From CAZQYC01 sp043746555 (lineage in GTDB: Bacteria > Pseudomonadota > Gammaproteobacteria > Steroidobacterales > Steroidobacteraceae), in contig JAYTQU010000092.1 of the NCBI GenBank assembly GCA_043746555.1, positions 1 to 12,644 of the forward strand: a DNA stretch of 12,644 bases, given 5' to 3'. The notes below the pieces were generated by a model. It made no database searches and was not told the DNA's origin. It worked only from the letters and a program-made list of their open reading frames with translations. How positions within the stretch are numbered: position 1 is the stretch's first letter; each line of letters starts with the position of its first letter. This document shows, in pieces, positions 6,144-12,644 of this stretch. Position numbers and translations under genes: made by a program.

Positions 6144-9100
6144 CGCTGACGACAAACTCGGTTTCAGCGGGCGCATTGCGCGCGCGTTTTATGAAAACGA
6201 ACTCACGCCGCTACTCGCGCTCGCAGCCATGCTCATGGGCGTGTTCGCCGTGCTCGTCACACCGCGAGAAGAAGAACCGCAAATCGATGTGACGATGGTC
6301 AATGTCATTGTGCCGTTTCCCGGCGCGAGCGCCGAACAAGTAGAGAGTTTAGTGAGCTCGCCGCTCGAACAAGTGCTCGGTGAGATCAACGGCGTCAAAC
6401 ATATTTACTCGACGTCGCAACCGGGAGTGGCCGTGCTCACCGTGCAATTCGAGGTCGGCCAAAAGCGAACTGCGGCGATTGTGCGGTTGTATAACGCGAT
6501 CTACTCGAATCGCGATTGGAGGCCAGCCGGAGTAGGAATTCAAGAACCGCTGATCAAACCAAAAGGTATCGACGATGTGCCGGTTATCACGTTAACCCTT
6601 TGGACTAAAGATGCGGATCGCGGCGCTTACGATCTGTCGCAAGTCGCGCATTCGATTGAGGCGGAAATCAAGCGCGTACGCGGCACCAGAAATGTCTACA
6701 CCATCGGTGCGCCCGACAACATCGTACATGTACTGCTCGATCCGCAACGACTCGCAGGGCACGGGCTGAGCGTCGGTGGTCTTACTCAGGCATTGCAAAG
6801 CGCGAATGTGGTGTTGCAAGCGGGCAGTGTTGTGGACAACAACACGACAAGTCCCGTGCAAGCGGGCCAATTTCTCGCCGATCGCGATGAGGTTGCGAAT
6901 CTGATTGTCGGCGCGCACGACGGTCATCCCGTCTATCTCGCCGACGTAGCCGATATTACCGCCGGTCCGGATCAACCCGAGCAAGCTGTGTGGTTTGGCG
7001 CTGGACCCGCAGCAGCGAAGCGCGGCATCGATCTCAAAGGCAGCGCTCCCGCTGTGACCATTGCCGTCACCAAACAACCGGGAACCAATGCGATCGACGT
7101 GACCGACGCCGTGCTCGCCCGCATGCAACAACTTCGCGGCACTTATATTCCCGACGGCGTGCATTACACCGAAACGCGCAACTACGGTGTCACCGCGAAC
7201 GACAAAGCGCAAAAACTGATTCAGAAGCTGATATTCGCCACGTTCTCCGTGGTGATCTTGGTGATCGTCGCGATGGGTTGGCGTGAAGCGATCGTCGTCG
7301 GTGCCGCAGTGATTGTCACGCTCGCCGCCACGCTGTTTGCGTCGTGGGCGTGGGGTTTTACGATCAATCGCGTCTCGCTGTTTGCGCTGATCTTCTCCAT
7401 CGGTATCTTGGTGGACGATGCCATTGTGGTGGTTGAAAACATTCACCGTCACCTTCAGAAAGGCGGAACGATTAGAGAGGTGATTCCGCGAGCGGTCAAT
7501 GAAGTGGGCGGACCGACCATTCTTGCCACCTTCACGGTGATTGCGGCGTTATTGCCGATGGCGTTTGTGAGCGGACTCATGGGACCGTACATGAGTCCGA
7601 TTCCGATTAACGCCAGCATGGGCATGATCATTTCGTTGGCAATTGCGCTCATATTCACGCCATGGCTCACGCGTAGGTTGCTCGGTACGGCCACTGCGCA
7701 ACACGGCTCGCACAAAACAGAAAGCAAACTCAACGCGGCAATTCAAAGGTTGTTTCAACGAGTGCTGACGCCCTTCTTACGCGGCGAGCAAAGTCGCAAG
7801 CGTCGTCATCAACTCTACATCGGTATTGGCGTCGCCATTGTGGTGGCCGTTGGCTTGGCCGGCGTGAAGCTGGTGGTGATGAAGATGCTGCCATTCGACA
7901 ACAAGTCGGAGTTTCAAGTCGTCGTCAATATGCCGGAAGGTACCGCGCTGGAAGAAACCACGCGAGTGCTAAACGAACTCGCGGCACAAATCCAAACCGT
8001 TCCCGAAGTAACCGACTACCAACTCTATTCCGGCACGGCGGCGCCGATCAATTTCAATGGACTTGTGCGCCAGTACTACTTGCGCAAAGCGCCGGAACTC
8101 GGCGACATTCAAGTGAACCTAGTCGATAAGCATCATCGCAATCGTAAGAGTCACGAAATAGCACTCGCGGTTCGACCCGCATTGACGAAGATCGGAAAAA
8201 AATATCACGCCAGTGTACAAATCGTGGAAGTGCCACCGGGTCCGCCCGTGCAAGCGCCGATAGTCGCCGAAGTCTATGGCCCCGAGTACACGGCGCAACG
8301 CATCTTGGCAAAAACCATTCGTGGCCTATTCGATAGTACGAAGGACATCGTGGATGTCGATGACAGCGTCGAGGCACCGGCCAAGCGCTACATCGTCGAC
8401 ATCGATCGTTCTAAGGCCGCGTTGCTTGGCGTCGATCAAGCGACCGCAGTGCAAACGCTTGCGGCGGGATTAAGCGGTGTCGACGCCGCCTATGTGCACA
8501 CCGGACGCGAACGCTATCCGATTCCCGTGCGATTGGAATTGCCGGTTGCCGAAAAAGCGCGCATCGACGACGTGCTCGCATTGCAAGTTCCGAGTACACG
8601 CGGCGTGTTGATTCACCTATCCGAGATCGTTCATGTTCGAGAAACAACTTGGGATGGCGCGATCTATCACAAGGATTTGTTGCCGGTCGTTTACGTCACG
8701 GGCGATATGGCCGGTAAACTCGATAGCCCGCTGTACGGCATGTTCGATCTGGTCGGACAGGTCGCCAAACTCAAAACTTCCAGCGGCAATGTTCCGCAAT
8801 ATTTTTTGGCACAACCGAACGATTCAAACAAATTCAGTTTGAAGTGGGACGGCGAGTGGCAGATCACGTACGAAACATTTCGCGATATGGGGCTCGCCTA
8901 CTCGGTTGGTTTGGTGCTGATCTATTTGCTGGTGGTTGCGCAGTTTCGTTCGTATTTGACACCACTGATTATCATGGCACCGATTCCGTTGACCATCATC
9001 GGCGTGATGCCGGGCCACGCGTTGCTTGGCGCACAATTCACGGCGACGTCGATGATCGGCATGATCGCACTCGCCGGCATCATCGTCCGCAACTCGATAT

Positions 9101-9381
9101 TGTTGGTGGATTTTATCGATAGCGAACTGGCAGCAGGCGGTGACTTGGTTGATGCTGTCATCAACGCTGGCGCCATTCGCGCCAAGCCGATTGTGCTAAC
9201 CGGATTGGCCGCGATGACCGGCGCGTTCTTCATCATCGACGATCCCATCTTTAACGGACTCGCGGTGTCGCTGATCTCCGGCATTTTGGTTTCTACTTTG
9301 CTAACGCTGGTAGTGATCCCAATTCTTTACTTCAGCTATCGACGTCGAGCGCTAACAAAAGTCTCGGTAAACGCCGGCTGA
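6136..9381 (+). CDS. RND efflux permease, AcrB/HAE-like
   Basis: The 1081-residue length is typical of proton-driven RND pumps. The first membrane helix (about residues 24-42) is followed by a porter region beginning VPFPGASAEQVESLV. The second to sixth helices start at about residue 364. A second large periplasmic loop (about 590-900) precedes the last helices. The fourth-helix motif ILVDDAIVVVEN carries Asp427 and Asp428, equivalent to the AcrB proton-relay pair D407/D408. At the place of AcrB Lys940 the protein has Arg985 (IVRNSILLVDF). It lacks CusA-type features, so it resembles the drug/lipophile (HAE) branch rather than the heavy-metal branch. The substrate is unknown. The ATG lies inside the adaptor gene with no good Shine-Dalgarno, consistent with coupling. 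The ArsR-type regulator and DUF2892 partner suggest induction by reactive sulfur. Confidence 0.96.
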   Translation: MSSADDKLGFSGRIARAFYENELTPLLALAAMLMGVFAVLVTPREEEPQIDVTMVNVIVPFPGASAEQVESLVSSPLEQVLGEINGVKHIYSTSQPGVAVLTVQFEVGQKRTAAIVRLYNAIYSNRDWRPAGVGIQEPLIKPKGIDDVPVITLTLWTKDADRGAYDLSQVAHSIEAEIKRVRGTRNVYTIGAPDNIVHVLLDPQRLAGHGLSVGGLTQALQSANVVLQAGSVVDNNTTSPVQAGQFLADRDEVANLIVGAHDGHPVYLADVADITAGPDQPEQAVWFGAGPAAAKRGIDLKGSAPAVTIAVTKQPGTNAIDVTDAVLARMQQLRGTYIPDGVHYTETRNYGVTANDKAQKLIQKLIFATFSVVILVIVAMGWREAIVVGAAVIVTLAATLFASWAWGFTINRVSLFALIFSIGILVDDAIVVVENIHRHLQKGGTIREVIPRAVNEVGGPTILATFTVIAALLPMAFVSGLMGPYMSPIPINASMGMIISLAIALIFTPWLTRRLLGTATAQHGSHKTESKLNAAIQRLFQRVLTPFLRGEQSRKRRHQLYIGIGVAIVVAVGLAGVKLVVMKMLPFDNKSEFQVVVNMPEGTALEETTRVLNELAAQIQTVPEVTDYQLYSGTAAPINFNGLVRQYYLRKAPELGDIQVNLVDKHHRNRKSHEIALAVRPALTKIGKKYHASVQIVEVPPGPPVQAPIVAEVYGPEYTAQRILAKTIRGLFDSTKDIVDVDDSVEAPAKRYIVDIDRSKAALLGVDQATAVQTLAAGLSGVDAAYVHTGRERYPIPVRLELPVAEKARIDDVLALQVPSTRGVLIHLSEIVHVRETTWDGAIYHKDLLPVVYVTGDMAGKLDSPLYGMFDLVGQVAKLKTSSGNVPQYFLAQPNDSNKFSLKWDGEWQITYETFRDMGLAYSVGLVLIYLLVVAQFRSYLTPLIIMAPIPLTIIGVMPGHALLGAQFTATSMIGMIALAGIIVRNSILLVDFIDSELAAGGDLVDAVINAGAIRAKPIVLTGLAAMTGAFFIIDDPIFNGLAVSLISGILVSTLLTLVVIPILYFSYRRRALTKVSVNAG

Positions 9382-9720
9382 GTTGCTACCCCTTCGGCGA
9401 TTGAACTTAAGTAAGCCAATTTGCGCAACACGCCTTGGTGCGCCGGGCGGCGATTTCCAAAACCGGCACTCGGCAATCTCCTAACAAATGGTTTTTCGAG
9501 ATGTATGTCACGAATCGAAGTCGATAAACGACCTCGATACAGCGATGCAAGGTCGCGAATCGACGACAGTCTTGCAAGCCCAGTAACTTAGCTAGTATTC
9601 CGCGCACTCACCGCAGTTCGAGACCTACAAAATTATCTCTCGCTCGGCAGACGAGGTTTCACTTCGAGTTCTCAACACACGATTTCGTGATCTCTTCGTC
9701 GGGCCGCTTCAGGGTACACA
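9382..9720. other. Intergenic stretch without a recognised gene
   Basis: These 339 bp lie between the permease and the exported orphan. They hold a short palindrome TTGCGCAA (9421-9428), an inverted pair CGACCT/AGGTCG (9529-9534 and 9550-9555) and an imperfect dyad CACGA-TT-TCGTG (9678-9689). I see no hairpin followed by a T-run, no convincing promoter hexamers and no RNA gene. A 66-codon frame on the - strand (9407-9607) has no recognisable protein features. The orphan's promoter should lie here but cannot be placed. Confidence 0.5.
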
Positions 9721-10395
9721 GTGAAAGACATGCACCGTCGAGTTGGCGCTAAGCAACCTCATTCGATGTTAGTAGTGGCGGTGTGGCTGTTGTCGTGTTC
9801 CGTAACGCATGCGATGGAGGCGCCAACCGTTACGGAGCAACTAGGTTTCGGTATGTCCGACGTTGGTGGCGCGAATAGCGACTCCGCGCGGAAGAGCGCG
9901 CAACCGGTCGCGACCCATGTCGTTACTTCGGCGGTCGCGCCAGTGCTGCCCGCAAAGAAGCGTTCCGGTAGCACATCGAAACGAATTGCAAACACCATCA
10001 TCACGCCGATACGCGATACGCTGGCTGGGCTAAGCCATCCCATCGAGCTACTCAAAACCACCCAGCGACGCATTGCGTCGGCGTCGATCTTTGAAAGTAT
10101 CGACGACTATTTTGCCGAGCGCTGGATCACTCGGCGGGCCTTCGACGTCGATCCGATTCGCGCCCCCACCTATAGTGTCAGCGGCAGAACGGCAAGTTCG
10201 AGCATGTCGATTTATCAATACATCATGCCAATCGCCAAAGAAACCGTTGAAAGCACGTCTTTGTCATTTTCGACCACGCAATTGCAAGTCCATATGCGCG
10301 GCGATTGGAGCTTGACGTACGAGGTGAATCGCACCAGCTCGATTGTCGATCGCGACGACATCGGCGTGGGTCTGGGACTGCGTTTCTCTTTTTGA
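9721..10395 (+). CDS. Unrecognised exported protein with outer-membrane-like C-terminus
   Basis: The predicted protein has 224 residues and I do not recognise the family. It begins with a signal peptide: basic N-terminus, a hydrophobic run LVVAVWLLSC, and likely cleavage after THA at about residue 31. A Ser/Ala/Val-rich, probably flexible segment spans about 40-80. A more ordered region (about 88-145) follows, with IDDYFAERWITRRAF. The last 50 residues alternate polar and hydrophobic residues (LQVHMRGDWSLTYEV) and end GLGLRFSF. A terminal Phe after a beta strand is the usual signal of outer-membrane barrel proteins, but the chain is short for a full barrel. GTG 9721 has AGGG at 9711-9714, six bases upstream. 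ATG 9730 is the alternative. No neighbour shares its strand closely enough to suggest an operon, and no function is assigned. Confidence 0.72.
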   Translation: MKDMHRRVGAKQPHSMLVVAVWLLSCSVTHAMEAPTVTEQLGFGMSDVGGANSDSARKSAQPVATHVVTSAVAPVLPAKKRSGSTSKRIANTIITPIRDTLAGLSHPIELLKTTQRRIASASIFESIDDYFAERWITRRAFDVDPIRAPTYSVSGRTASSSMSIYQYIMPIAKETVESTSLSFSTTQLQVHMRGDWSLTYEVNRTSSIVDRDDIGVGLGLRFSF

Positions 10396-10418
10396 TTTTC
10401 GGTGATGCCTTGGTAAAT

Positions 10419-10449
10419 GTTCGCCACTCCTTAGCGGCGAGCGGCGAAC
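10419..10449. terminator. Inverted repeat between convergent genes, possible terminator
   Basis: GTTCGCC (10419-10425) and GGCGAAC (10443-10449) are perfect complements around a 17-nt loop that can itself fold through CGCC and GGCG. The repeat lies between the convergent exported orphan and the DUF3820 region. On the - strand it is followed by ATTTACC, on the + strand by no T-run, so an intrinsic terminator is possible but weakly supported. Confidence 0.3.
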
Positions 10450-10460
10450 CGAAGTTGAAA

Positions 10461-10541
10461 TCAATATCCCAATAAATCCTTCCGATCCCGTAACGGCTCC
10501 AATAGCGACTTCAATCCGTTGTGATCGATCTCGTGCATCAG
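10461..10541 (-). pseudogene. Detached 3' end of the DUF3820 gene
   Basis: In a different frame from the DUF3820 start, 26 codons read LMHEIDHNGLKSLLEPLRDR and six more residues, then stop. This is what normally follows ELGRLL in DUF3820 proteins, as I remember the family. It has no start of its own and lies directly after the hairpin segment, so it is best read as the original C-terminus cut off by a frameshift. Confidence 0.6.
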
Positions 10542-10741
10542 CGGCCGGAAATTGCTCCTGCATTTCCGGCATTTCCGCAGTCCATTGCGGTCACCAACAA
10601 TCGACCCAGCTCGCCATTCGGAAATCCTTGCCTAGAAAACCATGCAAGATAATGTCCCGGCAGATCAACGATCACTCTCCCTTCATACTTGCCAAACGGC
10701 ATCTCGCGAGTGACCAGTAGTTTTAGATCTTCTGGCTTCAT
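10538..10741 (-). CDS. DUF3820-family protein with altered C-terminus (frameshifted)
   Basis: The reading frame gives 67 residues starting MKPEDLKLLVTREMPFGKYE, then GRVIVDLPGHYLAWFSRQGF and GELGRLL. This is the DUF3820 family (once described as a putative quorum-sensing-regulated virulence factor); its biochemical role is unknown. After GRLL the frame runs into 18 unrelated residues (VTAMDCGNAGNAGAISGR) and stops. The expected C-terminus is found downstream in another frame (10461-10541). The protein is thus probably truncated or non-functional, unless the shortened form still folds. The ATG overlaps the dioxygenase stop as TGATG, so translation is coupled to that gene. GTG 10744 is a possible start one codon earlier. 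Confidence 0.72.
   Translation of the reverse strand: MKPEDLKLLVTREMPFGKYEGRVIVDLPGHYLAWFSRQGFPNGELGRLLVTAMDCGNAGNAGAISGR
10542..10594. repeat. Hairpin-rich insert of about 50 bp in the DUF3820 gene
   Basis: The 53-bp segment between the two DUF3820 parts contains two stem-loops. One is CCGGAAAT/ATTTCCGG (10545-10552 and 10562-10569, 9-nt loop), extendable with one bulge. The other is CCGCA/TGCGG (10575-10579 and 10586-10590, 6-nt loop). The tandem copies CATTTCCGG and CATTTCCG (10561-10577) lie between them. The family would need about one codon here, so about 50 bp look extra, which explains the frameshift. Paired short hairpins resemble REP-type elements, but the class is not identified. 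Confidence 0.5.
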
Positions 10742-11550
10742 CACGCGCCAATGCCAATCGACAGCATGCTGATCGAACGTAGATCAATGCCATCAACGAG
10801 AATCGACAGCGCATCGTCATCGCGCTGTGCGCCCAAGACATAGAGCAACGGTAAATAATGTTCGGCCGTTGGAATGGAGAGTCGCGCTGCTTCGCCAAAG
10901 CTTTCATAGTTGATCAATGACTGAGGATCGCGGCGTGCAAGGCAATCGTTTACGTGATCGTTGAACTGCGTGGCCCAATCGTAAGCGGGAGCTTGATCGC
11001 TACGTTGCATCAAGCCCAGGTTGTGCACAACGTCGCCGCTGCCAAGAATGAGCACGCCTTCGTCGCGTAGTGCGGTGAGCTTCTTGCCGATGTCGTAATG
11101 AAACTGCGCGGGCTGCGAGCCGTCGATGCTGAGTTGCAGTACCGGTATATCTGCGTTGGGAAACATGTGGACCAGAACCGACCACGTGCCGTGATCCAAT
11201 CCCCACTGAGTATCGAGTTGAACATCAAGCGGTTTGAGTAATTCCTTTACGCGTGTAGCTAACTTCCGATCGCCCGGCGCGGGATATTGCATATCGAATA
11301 GCGCCTGCGGGAAGCCGCCGAAGTCGTGAATCGTTTTTGGTTTCTCCATCGCGGTGACGCGCACACCGCGTGTGTACCAGTGAGCGGAGATTGCCAAGAC
11401 GGCCGTGGGTTTTGGAATCGAACGGCCAAACGCTTGCCATGCTTGCGAATAGCGATTGGTCTCAAGTGCGTTCATCGGCGAGCCGTGGCCAATGAAGGCG
11501 GCGGGCATGCGAGATGATTTGTTGGCGGGCATTTGCGTTCTCGGTTGCAT
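10741..11550 (-). CDS. ygiD: 4,5-DOPA extradiol dioxygenase family protein (YgiD-like)
   Basis: The predicted protein has 269 residues and closely resembles E. coli YgiD along its length. Recognisable stretches are MPAAFIGHGSPMN, LAISAHWYTRG, TIHDFGGFPQALFD, WGLDHGTWSVL, LGSGDVVHNLG and EHYLPLLYVLGA. Histidines 22, 57, 176 and 231 lie in these motifs and include the expected metal ligands of this class III (LigB-like) extradiol dioxygenase family. The enzyme type opens catechol rings such as DOPA. The physiological substrate in bacteria is unclear. ATG 11550 is chosen because it puts the first two histidines at 22 and 57. ATG 11532 would give 263 residues, and TTG 11571 a longer, less likely form. 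The stop overlaps the DUF3820 start (TGATG). The pirin gene is divergent, 38 bp away. Confidence 0.94.
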   Translation of the reverse strand: MQPRTQMPANKSSRMPAAFIGHGSPMNALETNRYSQAWQAFGRSIPKPTAVLAISAHWYTRGVRVTAMEKPKTIHDFGGFPQALFDMQYPAPGDRKLATRVKELLKPLDVQLDTQWGLDHGTWSVLVHMFPNADIPVLQLSIDGSQPAQFHYDIGKKLTALRDEGVLILGSGDVVHNLGLMQRSDQAPAYDWATQFNDHVNDCLARRDPQSLINYESFGEAARLSIPTAEHYLPLLYVLGAQRDDDALSILVDGIDLRSISMLSIGIGA

Positions 11551-11562
11551 TAGCAGTTTAAT
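11533..11562 (+). promoter_or_regulatory. Possible promoter of the pirin gene
   Basis: TTGCGT (11533-11538) and TTTAAT (11557-11562) are 18 bp apart. The -10 matches the consensus at five of six bases, the -35 at only three or four. Transcription would start near 11569, leaving about 20 nt with the TAGGAG ribosome site at 11576-11581. The element overlaps the 5' end of the divergent dioxygenase gene. Weak evidence. Confidence 0.25.
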
Positions 11563-11588
11563 GGAACTCAACCGGTAGGAGTCGCACT

Positions 11589-12299
11589 ATGTTGGAAATT
11601 CGCCGCAGTAACGAACGAGGCTATGCCGATCATGGCTGGCTCAAGTCGTATCACACATTCTCGTTTGCCGATTATTTCGATCCCAAGCACGTCGAGTTTG
11701 GCGTGCTGCGCGTCATCAATGAAGATCGCGTGGCACCCGGTCAGGGGTTCGGCACGCACGGACATCGCGACATGGAAATCATCAGTTATGTGCTCGACGG
11801 CGCGCTGGCGCACAAGGATTCCATGGGCACCGGCTCGACAATCAAACCGGGCGACGTCCAGCGCATGAGCGCGGGCCGAGGCGTGACACACAGCGAGTTC
11901 AATGCATCGGGCGATCGACAAGTGCACTTTCTGCAAATTTGGATTCAACCGAATGCGCTCGGCATCGAGCCGGGTTACGAAGAAAAGCATTTCTCTATCG
12001 ATGACAAGCGTGGCCGGTTGCGTTTGATTGCTTCCGCCGAGGGTGAGCAAGATTCGGTGCGCATTCATCAGGACGCGCGCGTGTACGCGGGATTGTTCGA
12101 TGGCGATGAAAATGCGCAACTCACGGTTGACGCCGATCGACAGATATACGTGCATGTCGCGCGCGGCGCGGTCAACGCGAATGGCGAGGCGCTCAACGTC
12201 GGCGACGGGTTGAAGTTGATCGACGTTCCGACGCTTTCGTTATCGCAGGGTAAAACCGCGGAAGTGTTGGTCTTCGATTTGCCGCGCGCGATCCCGTAA
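11589..12299 (+). CDS. yhhW: Pirin-family bicupin (YhhW-like)
   Basis: The predicted protein has 236 residues, close to E. coli YhhW in length and sequence. The N-terminal cupin shows SYHTFSFADYFDP, then GTHGHRDMEIISYVLDG with His57 and His59, and GVTHSEFN with His101 and Glu103. These are the four metal ligands of pirins. The second cupin lacks such a set, as is usual. YhhW has been reported to oxidise quercetin in vitro, with metal-dependent 2,3-dioxygenase activity, but the in vivo substrate is uncertain. The start has TAGGAG at 11576-11581, seven bases upstream. Its divergent neighbour is another putative oxygenase of phenolic rings, so a shared role in handling aromatic or quinone compounds is conceivable but unproven. 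Confidence 0.94.
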   Translation: MLEIRRSNERGYADHGWLKSYHTFSFADYFDPKHVEFGVLRVINEDRVAPGQGFGTHGHRDMEIISYVLDGALAHKDSMGTGSTIKPGDVQRMSAGRGVTHSEFNASGDRQVHFLQIWIQPNALGIEPGYEEKHFSIDDKRGRLRLIASAEGEQDSVRIHQDARVYAGLFDGDENAQLTVDADRQIYVHVARGAVNANGEALNVGDGLKLIDVPTLSLSQGKTAEVLVFDLPRAIP

Positions 12300-12364
12300 A
12301 AAATATTTCGGCCGGAAGCGCGCTTGCGCGATCGGTTATGCTCTCGCTCAATCGGGGAGGGCAT

Positions 12365-12644
12365 ATGCAAGCCGAAGAATTACTCAAGCAACTTCGTCCG
12401 CTTTGGGCCGCTGCTTTGCCGGGTCCGGAACGTGAGCCTGTTTATCCGTTTGGCGAGGCGCCGCTCACGGAGTACTTACGACGCTGGGCGAAACAAAACC
12501 CAGATCGTGCCGCGCTGATTTACTACGGCACCACGATTACCTACTCACAGTTAAACGATCAATCGGATAGATTTGCTGCCGTGCTCAAAGCGCAGGGATC
12601 GCAAAACGGCGATCGTGTCGCGGTGTTCTTGCCGAATTGCCCCG
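12365..12644 (+). CDS. AMP-binding acyl-CoA synthetase family protein, 3' end missing
   Basis: Ninety-three codons are visible before the window ends. The N-terminus has FGEAPLTEYLRRWAKQNPDR, then AALIYYGTTITYSQLND and GDRVAVFLPNCP. This is the opening of the ANL superfamily (acyl-CoA synthetases and relatives), in which the carboxylate is first adenylated and then passed to coenzyme A. The P-loop-like A3 motif and the substrate pocket lie beyond the edge, so the acyl group cannot be named. A fatty-acid CoA ligase is the likeliest reading. The ATG has a strong GGAGG at 12356-12360, four bases upstream. It follows the pirin gene by 65 bp on the same strand and may be co-transcribed with it. 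Confidence 0.9.
   Translation, partial: MQAEELLKQLRPLWAAALPGPEREPVYPFGEAPLTEYLRRWAKQNPDRAALIYYGTTITYSQLNDQSDRFAAVLKAQGSQNGDRVAVFLPNCP

Noticed and set aside
6592..7452. 286-codon open frame on the - strand inside the permease gene
   Set aside because: It lies wholly opposite a certain RND permease, is rich in His and Arg as expected for an antisense shadow, and shows no domain.
9407..9607. 66-codon frame on the - strand in the intergenic stretch
   Set aside because: No ribosome site, no domain and no conserved-looking segment could be seen; kept only as part of the intergenic note.
1..12644. CRISPR arrays, tRNA or rRNA genes, transposase or integrase genes
   Set aside because: No regularly spaced repeats, no RNA-gene-like segments and no mobile-element protein were seen on either strand.

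Overview
This 12.6-kb window looks like chromosomal DNA of a Gram-negative bacterium, most likely a gammaproteobacterium. The grounds are a predicted lipoprotein with a clear lipobox, a tripartite-type RND efflux pump, a YgiD/YhhW-like enzyme pair and moderately GC-rich, densely packed genes. The order or genus cannot be fixed from this sequence. No RNA gene, CRISPR array, transposase or phage gene was seen.

Layout. (1) 1-2465, + strand: a tightly packed three-gene cluster. It holds the 3' part of a BNR/Asp-box beta-propeller protein, a MoaD/ThiS-type sulfur-carrier protein ending in Gly-Gly, and a MoeB/ThiF-type adenylyltransferase fused to a C-terminal rhodanese domain. (2) 2641-4401, +: a DUF885 lipoprotein that is probably a zinc metallopeptidase. 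(3) 4418-9381: a regulator-pump module. An ArsR-family repressor on the - strand carries two cysteines placed as in the persulfide sensors BigR/SqrR. It diverges from a + strand operon of a DUF2892 (YgaP-like) two-helix membrane protein, an RND periplasmic adaptor and an RND permease. A near-consensus promoter lies between the two arms, and a strong hairpin lies between the DUF2892 and adaptor genes. (4) 9382-9720: intergenic. (5) 9721-10395, +: an unrecognised exported protein with an outer-membrane-like C-terminus. (6) 10461-11550, - strand: a YgiD-type extradiol dioxygenase gene coupled to a DUF3820 gene. The DUF3820 gene appears to be broken near its 3' end by about 50 bp of hairpin-rich sequence. 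(7) 11589-12299, +: a pirin-family (YhhW-like) bicupin, divergent from the dioxygenase with only 38 bp between start codons. (8) 12365-12644, +: the first 93 codons of an AMP-binding acyl-CoA synthetase, cut by the window edge.

How the genes may work together. Sulfur chemistry recurs in the first 5 kb: sulfur carrier, E1-like enzyme with rhodanese, dithiol ArsR repressor, and a DUF2892 domain of the kind found in the rhodanese YgaP. The most testable new idea is that the RND pump responds to sulfide or persulfide. The clearest structural oddities are the hairpin that buries a candidate adaptor ribosome-binding site and the hairpin insertion in the DUF3820 gene.
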